This document shows, piece by piece, positions 29,448 to 40,644 of a stretch of DNA of 64,000 bases; positions within the stretch are counted from its first letter, which is position 1; each line of letters opens with the position of its first letter. A model generated the notes under the pieces. It did not search any database and had not been told where the DNA came from. It worked only from the letters and a program-made list of their open reading frames with translations. Position numbers and translations under genes: made by a program. The DNA lies in the NCBI GenBank assembly GCA_028679185.1, contig JAJRBZ010000046.1:1-64000 (forward strand), written 5' to 3'. Origin of the DNA: Methanoregula sp. Its GTDB lineage: Archaea; Halobacteriota; Methanomicrobia; Methanomicrobiales; Methanospirillaceae.

Positions 29448-30113
29448 TTACAACTCACCCATACCCTTCCAGTAATCGTATTCGTGCTTCCAGAGATCTT
29501 TATTGAACATCACCAGACGCTTGAAATACTCCCTTCGTTCTGCATGATGCTTTTCCTGTACCGGATCCTTCCATCCTGTCCTGATGGCTTCAGCCAGTTT
29601 CCTTCCCAGCTCCCTGGCCTGTTTTTCTGCAGGTACAATCGCATTCGGATCGGCGCCCAGAAGGACTCCAACCCTGCCCACTGTTGTCGCACCAAGGTGC
29701 AGCAGGGTCGAGTTTATATAATCCGCAACCTCGTCAGCCATCGAACCACCTGCCGTTGAAACAGCACACCCGTATTTTCCGGCAAAGGACTGACAGTGGA
29801 TTGAATCGGCCATCCGGTCAATCATCGTTTTGAGCTGTGCAGTGACCGAGTTGAAATAATTTGGCGAACCCCAGACAATACCATCAGCATCCAGCATCTT
29901 CTCCATAAGCGCCGGGAAATCGTCAACCATCACGCACTCACCTTTCGCATAACAGGTACCGCATGCCGTACAATACTTAATATCAAGGCTGCAGATGTCT
30001 ACAAACATCACTTCCGCTCCAGCCTTCCGTGCTCCCTCAAGAACTCCCATTACAAGCTTTCGTGTCTGGCTCTTCTCCCCTTTCGGACTCGCGTTGATTC
30101 CGATAATTTTCAT
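29448..30113 (-). CDS. NADPH-dependent FMN reductase / flavodoxin-like iron-sulfur flavoprotein
   Basis: MKIIGINASPKGEKSQTRKLV...CTACGTCYAKGECVMVDDFPALMEKMLDADGIVWGSPNYF. Confidence 0.85.
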   Translation of the reverse strand: MKIIGINASPKGEKSQTRKLVMGVLEGARKAGAEVMFVDICSLDIKYCTACGTCYAKGECVMVDDFPALMEKMLDADGIVWGSPNYFNSVTAQLKTMIDRMADSIHCQSFAGKYGCAVSTAGGSMADEVADYINSTLLHLGATTVGRVGVLLGADPNAIVPAEKQARELGRKLAEAIRTGWKDPVQEKHHAERREYFKRLVMFNKDLWKHEYDYWKGMGEL

Positions 30114-30301
30114 AATGAATTCTCCATGTAGTGATTTCATTATTGAAGTATATAGATGTGCAGAGATTCGCCGTATCGCAGCACTGCAGGAGAAGACAGC
30201 CGGTATTCAATGTGTCCGGAATTTTTTAAAAATCGCATTTCAACAGGAGTTGAAACGAGGGATATTGATATCTGTATTCTCAGATAACCATATGACTGAG
30301 T

Positions 30302-30916
30302 ATGAATAAAAAGGGAGCGCGAATGGAATGCCATTTATCAAAAAACCGGCTGGAGACCCTGGTCGATGGCATCTTTGCCATCGCAATGACTATCCTTGTC
30401 CTCGGGATCACTCCACCCAAACCTGATGTGTCCCAGGCGCAGGCAGTGCTTACCTCCCAGATTTTCAATCTCATCCCGCAATTTTTCCTGTTCGGTATAG
30501 CCTTTTTGATTCTTTCAAGCTTCTGGCTGAATCATCACCGCCACTTCCATTTCGTCCGGGCAGTTGATCCACGGTTGCTATGGATTAATATCTTCCTCCT
30601 TATTTTCATTGTACTTATTCCCTTTTCCACCGATGTTGGTGGAGACTACCCCGGTGTTCAGACAGCCGTGTTACTCTTTCATATCAATATTTTGATTGTA
30701 GGGATCATACTCTCTTACCACCTGTATTATATCTCCCAGTCCGAGCACCTGTGCGATACTCAAACCGACAAGGAATTCCTCCGGGTACAATTTAATCATT
30801 CCCTGCTTCTCCCGGGCATGGCATTCACAGCCGGGATATTTTCATTTATTTATCCCTCAGCATCACTACTGGTTTACCTGGTTGTTCCAGTGATCGGGTA
30901 TTTTCTGCATTGGTAA
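30302..30916 (+). CDS. TMEM175/DUF1211 family membrane protein (putative K+ channel)
   Basis: LETLVDGIFAIAMTILVLGI; FLILSSFWLNHHRHFHFV; six TM segments. Confidence 0.85.
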   Translation: MNKKGARMECHLSKNRLETLVDGIFAIAMTILVLGITPPKPDVSQAQAVLTSQIFNLIPQFFLFGIAFLILSSFWLNHHRHFHFVRAVDPRLLWINIFLLIFIVLIPFSTDVGGDYPGVQTAVLLFHINILIVGIILSYHLYYISQSEHLCDTQTDKEFLRVQFNHSLLLPGMAFTAGIFSFIYPSASLLVYLVVPVIGYFLHW

Positions 30917-31254
30917 GGTCCCTGGAGTGGGCTTGAGGAGCCTTTAACAGAGTTTTGTTTGGGAAAATGCCTTATTCCCGGAGTTATGTCACAAAAGAGT
31001 TCTGATTCCGGACCCTTGCTGCAGGTATCGGAGCGCGACAGGTGCTTTTTTAAAAATACGCAGGTTCACGAGCATTTTTTGTGGATTTACTGACTTTTTC
31101 TTTTGGGTTGGTGGGTAATAACCTGTATTGTGGGCATGTCGTGGCAGAACCAAAATTTTTTCATAAATGTAAGATTTTTTTCACCGGATTGTGTACTTCA
31201 CTATTTTTATCATGGTAATACTGCATCATATAGGATGAGAGATGACACATAACG

Positions 31255-32361
31255 ATGATTACGGATGAGGGGTCCGGACCTGGAGCCATATCCGGTCAGG
31301 AACGGGATCTGGTGGAACAGGCTTCATTGGTCCTTGACAACCGCCGGGATGCGGGACTTGATGGATTGGTTGGTAATCTTAATGCGGTGATCATCGCCAC
31401 TGAGCCCGATCACCTGGTACCCGCTGTGTCCGAACTCCTGAGATATACGGGTTTTACCTGTGGTGAGGTGTTTTTCAACCAGGAGTCCCGGAGTTATGTT
31501 TTGAGTTTACCGGATTCTGCATCAGTCATAGTCCGTTCCCGCAGATCCGGTGAAAATCCGTTTCGTACGATCAACAATGCAGAGATGACCCGGCTTATGC
31601 CCAACACCCGGCTGGAGACATTTATCTTTGACGCAAATAACCTGCAGGAGTATGTCTCTGGTCAGAAGGTACAGGGCGTGAAGTTCCTCACTGATGTACC
31701 AGAAGAATCGGAACACTATTCCTTCATCCAGACCGTCCCGTCACGATTCACGGGTAATTCCCTTGGATTTATCGAGTGGCATGATACAGAGCGGTTATAT
31801 GTGCCGCGGAATGGGACCGGCGTAGTACCGGATCTTATAAAACCACCATACCCGCACCTCAAAAACGTATCTGTTCTCGATCATACGGCAACAAGAGTGA
31901 GGGCGCAGGATCGAAATGCTGCAATCCTGGAATTTATTGCTCTCACCAACTACCATTACGATTTTGCGGTCCATGTTAAATCGCTCAACTCGGTTACAAG
32001 TGTCGCCCGCCGCAACCCTGATGACTTTGCAATGGTCTTTACATCAGGTATTACCCAGTTTACGAACGATGATGAGTCCGGCCCGACCGAGAAATTTATC
32101 CGGAATTATGGGACGCGTGTCCACCATATGGCGTTCAGGACCCAGGACATTGAAACGACAGTTGAAAACCTGAAACAGGAGGGAATGGCATTCCTGCTTG
32201 ATCTGGTGGGCTCAGAGGAGGAAGGACTCAAACAGATCTTTTCTGTACCTTCGCATCATACCCTTATAGTCAATGAATATATCCATCGGTATGGAGACTT
32301 TGACGGGTTCTTCACGAGAAGTAATGTGGAGCGGCTGACGAAAGCAACGGAAAGGCAGTAA
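31255..32361 (+). CDS. VOC superfamily protein, 4-hydroxyphenylpyruvate dioxygenase-like
   Basis: VLDHTATRV, RVHHMAFRTQDIETTVENLK, LKQIFSVPSHHTLIVNEYIHRYG (candidate H-H-E metal triad). Confidence 0.75.
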   Translation: MITDEGSGPGAISGQERDLVEQASLVLDNRRDAGLDGLVGNLNAVIIATEPDHLVPAVSELLRYTGFTCGEVFFNQESRSYVLSLPDSASVIVRSRRSGENPFRTINNAEMTRLMPNTRLETFIFDANNLQEYVSGQKVQGVKFLTDVPEESEHYSFIQTVPSRFTGNSLGFIEWHDTERLYVPRNGTGVVPDLIKPPYPHLKNVSVLDHTATRVRAQDRNAAILEFIALTNYHYDFAVHVKSLNSVTSVARRNPDDFAMVFTSGITQFTNDDESGPTEKFIRNYGTRVHHMAFRTQDIETTVENLKQEGMAFLLDLVGSEEEGLKQIFSVPSHHTLIVNEYIHRYGDFDGFFTRSNVERLTKATERQ

Positions 32362-32464
32362 GATTCTTCATTATAGTTGCGAGAACCCCACGCAATAGAT
32401 TCGATTTTTTTCGCAGTTAACGCCAGTTTGATTATCTTTTGCTGCAAAGGGTCATTGATATATC

Positions 32465-34600
32465 ATGTCACGCATGAAACTCCCCATAATAGCACTTATC
32501 ACGCTCGTGCTCATTCTTGCCGCTGTCATTGTCAGCGGTTGCATGAGCACTACGGTAACAGCCCCGGCAGGGGATATAAAAAAGTTCAGTTCGGCAGACG
32601 AAATCCGTGATTATATACGGAACAACACACAGGTCGCTCAGGAGATTTACTACCGCACAGACGGGGCAGGGGTACCTGTGCCCGTGCCAGATATGGCAGC
32701 GCAGGAGTCATCGGCTAAAGGTGTTTCCTTAAACGGTGCACTTCCTTCTGCTGCGGGAATCGGGTCAACCGGATACTCGCAGACCAATGTCCAGGTCGCA
32801 GGAGTTGATGAGCCGGATTTCGTGAAGAACGACGCGCGGTATATCTACGTGATCACCGGCAGCATGCTGACGATCATCGATGCGTACCCTGCCGCATCAG
32901 CTTCTGTCATTTCAAAAACCGAACTTGAAGACACGCCCCGCGAGATCTTCATCAATGGTGAACGGCTTGTGCTCCTTAAGACAGGCTTTTTGGAAACTGA
33001 CATAGTTGGCACTCAACAGGGAACGGATCTCGTGGCAAAAGTTGCCATGCCACCGTTATACCCGTATTACCGGTCGGCACCGGTAACCCATGCTGTCTTC
33101 TATGATATCAGTGACCGTGCGCACATAAAAGTCCTCAAAGACTACACCATTGACGGGGATTACGTAAATGCGAGAATGATAGGCACCACGGTATACCTGC
33201 TCTCCCGTGAAACTGTATACCCGTATGATGATCGTATCATCGTTCCGGCAGTTCGGGAAAGTTCAAAAATTGTAACGACACCGGATGTCTACTATTTCGA
33301 TCACCCTGAACAGCAGTATGACTTTACTACCGTGACTTCGTTTGATGCCGGGAATGGTGCCACAAAGGATGCAAAGACGTACCTCGTCGGCAGTGGCAAT
33401 ATTGTTTACGTCTCTCCTGCAGCGATGTACGTGAGCTACCAGAAATACCTCAACATCTATCGCCCTATGTGGGGTATAGCTGAGCCCGCACTGGATGTGG
33501 TACAGCAGTCCGGTAGTCAGGAATCGGGGATCGCACGGGTATCATCATCCACACCTGCGGTAGATTTCAACACCATGAGCGAGAGTGAGAAACAGGCGGT
33601 CATTGCAGAGATGAAGAGCGGAGAGCAGGAGGCCATCCGCAAACGCGAGATAGAGCAGAGTACTACCGTAATTCACAAGATCGGGATCAACAATGGTGCT
33701 ATAACTTATATAGCAAAAGGTGAAGTGCCTGGATACCTCAAGAACCAGTTCGCCATGGACGAGTATGATGGCAACCTCCGTGTCGCGACTACATCAGATG
33801 TCTGGACAACCCGTGGACAGTACGAGTACAATAACGTCTTTGTTCTGGACGGCGCGATGAAGACGACCGGATCCCTCACGCACATTGCCGAGCAGGAGAA
33901 GATTTACTCAACACGGTTTATCGGTGACCGGCTCTACATGGTTACGTTCAAACGCATCGATCCGTTCTTTGTGATTGATTTATCAACGCCAACAAACCCG
34001 AAGATCCTTGGCAAACTCAAGATCCCCGGTTACTCCGATTACCTGCATCCTTACGATAAGAACCACATCATCGGTATCGGTAAGGAAACCGGAACCAATG
34101 ACTGGGGTGGTGTCTCTACAAAGGGTATCAAACTGGCACTATTCGATGTGTCCGATGTTGAGCACCCCGTACAGGTCGATAAGGTCGAGATCGGCGATTC
34201 CGGTACCGACTCAGCTGCACTCTCTGATCACCGGGCATTCCTGTTTGATAAAAACAAAAACCTGCTCGTTATCCCGGCACGGGTGGTAAAAACTATTGAT
34301 ATACCGGATAAGTACAGCATCAACCAGCAGCGGATATGGTATGGGGCATATGTATTCGGTGTCACACCGGAGACCGGCTTTGTCCTGAGGGGTACCGTTG
34401 AGCACAGCACCAGCGGGGGCTATGCATGGTACGGTTCACCATACGAAGTGAAACGCTCGCTCTACATCGGCGATACACTTTACACTCTCTCACAAAAACT
34501 TATCCTCGCAAATTCCCTGACACAAATCAACAGGACGATTGCCACAATCACATTGACGAATAATGGCGATGTACTCTACCCTGAAATGAAAGGAATTTAA
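32465..34600 (+). CDS. Secreted beta-propeller domain lipoprotein
   Basis: Lipobox VIVSGCMS; YSQTNVQVAGVDEPDFVKNDARYIYVITG, RFIGDRLYMVTFKRIDPFFVIDLS. Confidence 0.85.
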   Translation: MSRMKLPIIALITLVLILAAVIVSGCMSTTVTAPAGDIKKFSSADEIRDYIRNNTQVAQEIYYRTDGAGVPVPVPDMAAQESSAKGVSLNGALPSAAGIGSTGYSQTNVQVAGVDEPDFVKNDARYIYVITGSMLTIIDAYPAASASVISKTELEDTPREIFINGERLVLLKTGFLETDIVGTQQGTDLVAKVAMPPLYPYYRSAPVTHAVFYDISDRAHIKVLKDYTIDGDYVNARMIGTTVYLLSRETVYPYDDRIIVPAVRESSKIVTTPDVYYFDHPEQQYDFTTVTSFDAGNGATKDAKTYLVGSGNIVYVSPAAMYVSYQKYLNIYRPMWGIAEPALDVVQQSGSQESGIARVSSSTPAVDFNTMSESEKQAVIAEMKSGEQEAIRKREIEQSTTVIHKIGINNGAITYIAKGEVPGYLKNQFAMDEYDGNLRVATTSDVWTTRGQYEYNNVFVLDGAMKTTGSLTHIAEQEKIYSTRFIGDRLYMVTFKRIDPFFVIDLSTPTNPKILGKLKIPGYSDYLHPYDKNHIIGIGKETGTNDWGGVSTKGIKLALFDVSDVEHPVQVDKVEIGDSGTDSAALSDHRAFLFDKNKNLLVIPARVVKTIDIPDKYSINQQRIWYGAYVFGVTPETGFVLRGTVEHSTSGGYAWYGSPYEVKRSLYIGDTLYTLSQKLILANSLTQINRTIATITLTNNGDVLYPEMKGI

Positions 34601-34725
34601 AATTTCTTATACAGTTAATACATTTTTTCCGTAACCTGAGTCAGGAAATGGTTGCTGATGATACCGGTTGGGAATATCCCATAAAATCCATTATCCCATG
34701 AACCCCATAGATATAGGATTTTATC

Positions 34726-36018
34726 ATGCGCATTCCTATACAATCAGTAACGCCCTCAAGTGGTCAGGCAGAAGTCGTCGGCTGGGTCCACGAAGTGCGG
34801 GATCTCGGCGGTCTTGCCTTCTTTTTGATACGTGACCGGACAGGTATTATTCAGGTAACTATTCCAAAAAAGAAAGCTTCAGAGGCTGTACTTTCTGCTG
34901 CAAAACGGGTCTCCCGCGAATCTGTTGTACGGGTCGCGGGGATAATTAAGGCTATTGATAAGGCACCAGGGGGACGCGAGCTCGTTCCTGATGTGTTTGA
35001 GATCATCAGTCTGGCTGACAGCCCACTCCCTCTTGATGTTGTAGAAAAGGTCCCGGCTGATCTCGACACCCGGCTCGATTCCCGTTTCCTTGACGCCAGG
35101 AGACCCCGGGTCGCTGCAGTCTTCCAGATCCGCAGCGCCGCAATGCACGCAATAAACCAGTACCTGCATAATGAGGGATTCATCAATATCACAACCCCTA
35201 AGATCGTTGCTGCGGCAACTGAAGGTGGGACCGAACTGTTTCCTATCGCCTATTTTGACAAAGAAGCTTTTCTCAACCAGAGCCCGCAGCTTTACAAACA
35301 GATGATGATGGCTGCGGGGTTTGAGAAAGTCTATGAGATCGGACCAATTTTTAGGGCAGAAGAACACAATACAACCAAGCACCTGAATGAGGCCACATCG
35401 ATTGATATCGAAGTCTCGTATGCAGATCATCTCGAGGTAATGCGCGTACTTGAAGAGATGATTGTAAAAACCTACGAATATGTCAGCATGAACTGCAGCG
35501 ACCAGCTTACCAACCTTGAAATCCCCGATTTTTCCATCCCAAAAACCCCGTTTCCACGGCTTTGTTACGGTGATGCAATTGAGATTGCGAAAAAAAAGAT
35601 TGAAGACCCGATCCGCTATGGTGATGATATCAGTCCGGCTGCAGAGAGGGCCATCGGTGCAGAAATGGGCGGGCACTATTTTATCGTTGACTGGCCCAGC
35701 GAAATCCGCCCCTATTATGCCATGCCCTTTGAGACCGATCCCTCTATCTGCAAGGCGTTCGATCTTATGCACCCGAGAATGGAGCTGTCGAGTGGGGCAC
35801 AGCGTGTCCACCAACACGATCTCCTCGTTGAGCAGATCAAAAAGAAGGGCCTGAATCCCGAGAGTTTTGAGTTCTACCTGCGCCCGTTCCGGTATGGCAT
35901 TCCTCCCCATGCCGGGTGGGGACTTGGTGCTGAAAGGCTGGTTATGACAATGCTCGGGTTGTCAAATGTACGTGAGGCAGTATTGTTCCCGCGGGACATG
36001 CACCGGCTGGTTCCCTGA
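34726..36018 (+). CDS. aspS: Aspartyl-tRNA synthetase (archaeal type)
   Basis: EVRDLGGLAFFLIRDRTGIIQVT, FRAEEHNTTKHLNEATSID, AGWGLGAERLVMTMLGLSNVREAVLFPRD. Confidence 0.96.
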   Translation: MRIPIQSVTPSSGQAEVVGWVHEVRDLGGLAFFLIRDRTGIIQVTIPKKKASEAVLSAAKRVSRESVVRVAGIIKAIDKAPGGRELVPDVFEIISLADSPLPLDVVEKVPADLDTRLDSRFLDARRPRVAAVFQIRSAAMHAINQYLHNEGFINITTPKIVAAATEGGTELFPIAYFDKEAFLNQSPQLYKQMMMAAGFEKVYEIGPIFRAEEHNTTKHLNEATSIDIEVSYADHLEVMRVLEEMIVKTYEYVSMNCSDQLTNLEIPDFSIPKTPFPRLCYGDAIEIAKKKIEDPIRYGDDISPAAERAIGAEMGGHYFIVDWPSEIRPYYAMPFETDPSICKAFDLMHPRMELSSGAQRVHQHDLLVEQIKKKGLNPESFEFYLRPFRYGIPPHAGWGLGAERLVMTMLGLSNVREAVLFPRDMHRLVP

Positions 36019-36079
36019 CAACATACATTTTTTATCGCTGCGGTCGATTCGATTATACGATTAATCATCGGGATATCCA

Positions 36080-36985
36080 ATGTCAAAGGATTATTTCATC
36101 GACAAAGTACTGGCTACAACGGTTGTCGGGAGTTACCCGGTAGTGAAAGGAAGTGGCCTGAGAAGTCTCTTTGACCCGTTTCATGCCGCAGTCGGGACAG
36201 CGGTTGCCGACCAGATCGCAGCAGGCATCGACATCATATCGGATGGTCAGGTAAGGGGGGATATGATCCAGATATTTGCCTCAGCACTCCCCGGGGTTAA
36301 AGGGCAGGAGGTTATCGCCAAAGTGCAGTCCGCCTCCGGGCCTGTTACTGTAGGAGATGCAAAATATGCACTCTCAAAAGCCCCGAAAGTAAAAGGGATC
36401 ATTACCGGCCCCACAACCCTGGCTCACGGCCTTCACATCAGTACCCCGATGTACCGCAACAGGGAAGAATTATCCCTGGACCTTGCCGCTACACTCGTTC
36501 CTGAGGCAAAAGCCCTGGAAGCAGCGGGTATAACCCTGTTGCAGATTGACGAACCAATATTTTCGACAGGTATGGCAGATCTTGCCACCGGAAAACAGGC
36601 AATCGGACTGATCACGGCATCCCTGCGGATACCAACATGTCTCCATGTCTGCGGAAATTTAGGGAATGTCCTTGACGAAATCCTTAAATTTAACGTGAAT
36701 GTGCTGGATTTTGAGTTCTCAAATAACCCTGCTAATCTCGATCTTCTCTCGAGACGTGACCTTGCAGGGCGGATGATAGGGTACGGTTGCGTGGACTCGT
36801 CCAGTGACAGAGTCGAAAGCGTAGCTGAGATTAAAAAACGGATTGAAAAAGGGATTGAGATATTTGACCCGCGGATTCTGCTGATTGATCCAGACTGTGG
36901 TATGCGGATGCGATCCCGTGAGATCGCGTTCGCCAAATTGAAAAATATGACAACTGCTGCTAAGGAAGTCCGGCTTTCCCTGTAA
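36080..36985 (+). CDS. MetE C-terminal-like methyltransferase (archaeal methylcobamide:homocysteine type)
   Basis: ATTVVGSYPVV, LLQIDEPIFSTGM, CLHVCGNLGN, LIDPDCGMRMRSREIAFAKL. Confidence 0.85.
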   Translation: MSKDYFIDKVLATTVVGSYPVVKGSGLRSLFDPFHAAVGTAVADQIAAGIDIISDGQVRGDMIQIFASALPGVKGQEVIAKVQSASGPVTVGDAKYALSKAPKVKGIITGPTTLAHGLHISTPMYRNREELSLDLAATLVPEAKALEAAGITLLQIDEPIFSTGMADLATGKQAIGLITASLRIPTCLHVCGNLGNVLDEILKFNVNVLDFEFSNNPANLDLLSRRDLAGRMIGYGCVDSSSDRVESVAEIKKRIEKGIEIFDPRILLIDPDCGMRMRSREIAFAKLKNMTTAAKEVRLSL

Positions 36986-37014
36986 TACTTAAAAATAAAA
37001 AATTAAAAAAATTA

Positions 37015-37638
37015 TTATACGACCCTGGATGTAGTCGATGCTTCGATCCCGTTATCAGTGATGATGAATGGTAACAACCGCCGTGGAGATGCCCCGTCCT
37101 TCATTTTGTGCACCGCGAGCGTCCGCTCGATCTCTGCCTGGGAAATTTCTGACTTGAACTCAACAACAATGTCAGATGCACGCATGAGACGGGTCATCTC
37201 TATGGGCATGTGGATTCCCGTATAGACAATGAACATAATGTTTGAACCGCGTTGTCTCATTTCATCGCGGGCCAGGCGTAAAAATTTCAGGGCTTCTTCA
37301 ATACCGTACTTGATAACAATGGTAGATAGTGAATCTACAACAATTCGGCCACCGGCCATGTGCGTCATATACATTCCAGGGTGAAGGTCAGAGGCGTCAA
37401 TCATTCCCAGGCCGACGTCTCCGTCGTTCATAAGGTATGTGCCCTCCTCGCCATCAACCTTCCAGAACTGCATTGCCGCCAGGTCTACACCGGCAAGTGG
37501 TGTACCATAGATCATAATAGTGGTACCAACGGGAAATCCCCCGTCAAGCAGGAGGTTCAGACCTACTATACCGGTACTACGCTTTTTCTTTTTTCCACTT
37601 TCAGGTATATCCATGAGATGGCTTTTTGTATCGGACAA
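37015..37638 (-). CDS. KaiC/RecA-superfamily protein with degenerate Walker A
   Basis: STGIVGLNLLLDGGFPVGTTIMIYGTPLAGVDLAAMQFW; GGRIVVDSLSTIVIKYG. Confidence 0.75.
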   Translation of the reverse strand: MSDTKSHLMDIPESGKKKKRSTGIVGLNLLLDGGFPVGTTIMIYGTPLAGVDLAAMQFWKVDGEEGTYLMNDGDVGLGMIDASDLHPGMYMTHMAGGRIVVDSLSTIVIKYGIEEALKFLRLARDEMRQRGSNIMFIVYTGIHMPIEMTRLMRASDIVVEFKSEISQAEIERTLAVHKMKDGASPRRLLPFIITDNGIEASTTSRVV

Positions 37639-37808
37639 AATACTTCAGGCTTATATTTTTTTGACCATTTAAAAGGTTTCTGTGAAATATAGCTTGTTTG
37701 CCGGACAGATCTTTGGTCTGCCTGATAAATGAAAAGGAGAAAATCCGGTTGCAGCGGTAGTGCAGTTAAAATCCCCTCACTGACTTAAGATAATTCCGGG
37801 CCCATTAT

Positions 37809-37846
37809 GGGCTCCGATTAGTGTCTGACAGGAGATACCGGAGCCC
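37809..37846. repeat. Inverted repeat GGGCTCCG...CGGAGCCC
   Basis: 8-bp perfect arms at 37809-37816 and 37839-37846 in intergenic DNA. Confidence 0.7.
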
Positions 37847-38028
37847 GTATTGGCCTCTGTTTAACAAAAACCTCAATTTATCGTTATTTTGGCAAACGGG
37901 CGATTTTATAGATCGGCTTTATTGCCATTCCTGGCAATTTTATTAAAAAAACCATACGTATGATCATGATAAAAAAGTGGCTGCCGGAATGCGTTCATGA
38001 GGCTGCAAAGGGCATTACAGGGAGTTAA

Positions 38029-38062
38029 AATTTAGCCCTGTCTGGCAAAAGAGGGCTAAATT
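38029..38062. terminator. 11-bp perfect inverted repeat, candidate cdc48 terminator hairpin
   Basis: AATTTAGCCCT (38029-38039) / AGGGCTAAATT (38052-38062), downstream of cdc48 stop. Confidence 0.5.
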
Positions 38063-38184
38063 CAACAGTAATTAGTGCCAATCAAGGTTTTGAGCAGGTA
38101 TAGTCAGAAAGGTCTATGGAAAAGACTCCTTATTGAAAAAATCTGGAATCTTTTCAGGAAATTATTTTTTTAAAAAAAAAGGAT

Positions 38185-40602
38185 TTACTGGTATTCCGGC
38201 GGCTGCACCTGTTTGGGAAGACCTCCCTTGAAGTGCTGCTGGATATTTTTATAATATTCCCGGAGCCTCTCGTTCATCATCGGGCGAACTTTTTTCTGGG
38301 CTTCTTCAAAATGGCGCCGGGTTACTATCACTGCATCTTCACGCAGCGCCAGCATGCCAGCTTCCCGGCAGAGCGATTCCAGGTCAGAACCGACAAAGCC
38401 CTCGGTAATACCAGCGAGCATTACTGCAAGCTCTTCCCGGGCCGGATCCGTAAAGACCAGATTCTTATCGTTGAAAAGTTCCACAAGATGTTTCCGGCGT
38501 ATACCCGCAGGTGCACCTGTACTGCCTTTTTCAGGAGGTGTTATTGCTGCTTTTAATTCGTTGATTTCAAGATTCCGGCCCGTACCCAGTTTTTCAACAA
38601 GCTCCCCGATTGCTTCCTCGCTGTATCCTTCCATCAGCTGGATGATCTCTTCAAGCGCTGAACCTTCAAGCGGCATGAACCGCGTGTGGATATGGATAAT
38701 CTTTTTCCGGTCCTCAAATGCAGGTTCACCGATATAGACCAGCCGGTCAAACCGGCCAGCCCGCAGGAGCGCCGGGTCGACTATATCCGGGCGGTTTGTC
38801 GCGCCCATAATGACAACATCCTTGAGCTCCTCAAGACCGTCCATTTCTGTCAGGATCTGGTTGAGTACATTATCGATGACGTGTGAGTCACCGGATGTTC
38901 CCCGTGCAGGTGCCAGTGCATCAATCTCGTCAAAGAAAATAATGGACGGCGATACCTGACGTGCCTTCTTGAATACTTCCCGCACCGCACGTTCGCTCTC
39001 ACCAACCCACTTCGAGAGGAGCTGGGGTCCACGGACCGGAATAAAGTTAGCCCCGCTTTCGCTGGCTACTGCTTTTGCGATAAGTGTTTTCCCTGTGCCC
39101 GGAGGACCATAGAGAAGTACTCCCCGCGGCGGTTCAATGCCAATATCTTCGAATTTCTGCCGGTGGGTAATCGGATATTCGACTGCTTCCCGAATTTCAG
39201 TTTTTGCGTCTTCAAGCCCACCAACATTCTCCCATTTCACATGGGAAACTTCGAGCATCACTTCACGCATAGCACTGGGGCCAACATCACGCTGGGCACT
39301 GCGGAAGTCACTTGCCAGAACCCGCAGCGAATCCAGAACTTCTGAAGGGACCTCTTCAGCATCAAGATCCAGATCCGGAAGATAGCGGCGCAATGCCCGG
39401 ATTGCAGCTTCACGGGCAAGCGCTGCAAGATCTGCACCGACAAAACCGTGTGTCTGCTGGGCAAGAAGTTCGATTCTGACGTCGTCAGCAAGTGGCATCC
39501 CCCGGGAATGGATCTTGATTATTTCGATTCGGTCAATCTCGCTTGGGACGCCAATCTCAATCTCCCGGTCAAACCTTCCCGGTCTCCTGAGGGCCGCGTC
39601 TATCGCATCAACCCGGTTTGTTGCCCCGATTACAACAACCTGGCCGCGCTCTTCCAGACCATCCATCATGGTCAGGAGCTGGGCGACGACCCTGCGCTCA
39701 ACTTCTCCTGTAACTTCCTCTCTGCGGGGTGCGATAGAGTCAAGCTCATCAATAAAGATAATTGAAGGAGCGTTCTCCCGTGCCTCCTCAAAAACTTCAC
39801 GGAGCCGTTGTTCACTCTCACCATAATATTTCGAAATGACTTCAGGGCCGGCAATCGATATGAAGTGTGCACCGCTCTCGCTTGCAACTGCCTTTGCGAT
39901 AAGCGTTTTTCCTGTTCCCGGAGGACCGTAGAGCAGCACTCCCTTTGGGGGTTCTATCCCAAGTTTCTGGAAAAGTTCAGGGTGGCGTAACGGAAGCTCA
40001 ATGGTCTCACGGAGACGCTGGAGTTCATCCTTGAGACCCCCGATATCTTCATATGAGAACCGTTTGATGCCTTCAAAACCTGCTGCCGGTTTATCGGAGA
40101 ATTCAACAGACGTATTTTTAGTAATAATTACTGCTTCTTCAGGCTCGATTTCTACAACCTTAAATGCCACGATCTGCGGCTGGATAAACGGCAGACCCAG
40201 CATGATCGGAACGGAATCATTTTTGGTTATCGGGAAATCGATAAGCCCGTTTACGACATGGGGATTGTTGGCTATAGGTATCTTTTTTGGCAGGTCCTCC
40301 GGTGGCGCAAGCACAACCCGCTTTGCTTCCACTTCATTGTCAATTTTTACGACTTTGATAGTATCTCCAATGCTGACACCGGCATTAAGCCGGGTGAAAT
40401 TATCAATTCGTATCTTACGCTGGTTCCAGTCCTCAACAAGCGCACGCCAGACCTTGGCAACAGTCCGGCGTTTCCCTTCAATTGCTACAAGATCACCGGG
40501 TGAGATCTTGAGGAGGAGCATGGTTTCGGGATCAAGCCGGGCTTTTCCTCCACCCTGATCGCCAGGGTAAGCGGAATCCACCCTCAATTGCACTTCAGGC
40601 AT
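38185..40602 (-). CDS. cdc48: CDC48/VAT AAA+ ATPase
   Basis: Two AAA modules [18 protein letters not shown]; start likely [24 protein letters not shown]. Confidence 0.97.
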   Translation of the reverse strand: MPEVQLRVDSAYPGDQGGGKARLDPETMLLLKISPGDLVAIEGKRRTVAKVWRALVEDWNQRKIRIDNFTRLNAGVSIGDTIKVVKIDNEVEAKRVVLAPPEDLPKKIPIANNPHVVNGLIDFPITKNDSVPIMLGLPFIQPQIVAFKVVEIEPEEAVIITKNTSVEFSDKPAAGFEGIKRFSYEDIGGLKDELQRLRETIELPLRHPELFQKLGIEPPKGVLLYGPPGTGKTLIAKAVASESGAHFISIAGPEVISKYYGESEQRLREVFEEARENAPSIIFIDELDSIAPRREEVTGEVERRVVAQLLTMMDGLEERGQVVVIGATNRVDAIDAALRRPGRFDREIEIGVPSEIDRIEIIKIHSRGMPLADDVRIELLAQQTHGFVGADLAALAREAAIRALRRYLPDLDLDAEEVPSEVLDSLRVLASDFRSAQRDVGPSAMREVMLEVSHVKWENVGGLEDAKTEIREAVEYPITHRQKFEDIGIEPPRGVLLYGPPGTGKTLIAKAVASESGANFIPVRGPQLLSKWVGESERAVREVFKKARQVSPSIIFFDEIDALAPARGTSGDSHVIDNVLNQILTEMDGLEELKDVVIMGATNRPDIVDPALLRAGRFDRLVYIGEPAFEDRKKIIHIHTRFMPLEGSALEEIIQLMEGYSEEAIGELVEKLGTGRNLEINELKAAITPPEKGSTGAPAGIRRKHLVELFNDKNLVFTDPAREELAVMLAGITEGFVGSDLESLCREAGMLALREDAVIVTRRHFEEAQKKVRPMMNERLREYYKNIQQHFKGGLPKQVQPPEYQ

Positions 40603-40644
40603 TACCTTAAAGGTCATATACGCAGGGATTTATAAGTACTGTAA

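Noticed and set aside
34879-35910. 343-aa minus-strand ORF opposite aspS
   Set aside because: Fully antisense to a clear AspRS gene; composition follows the complementary codon pattern; no recognisable domain
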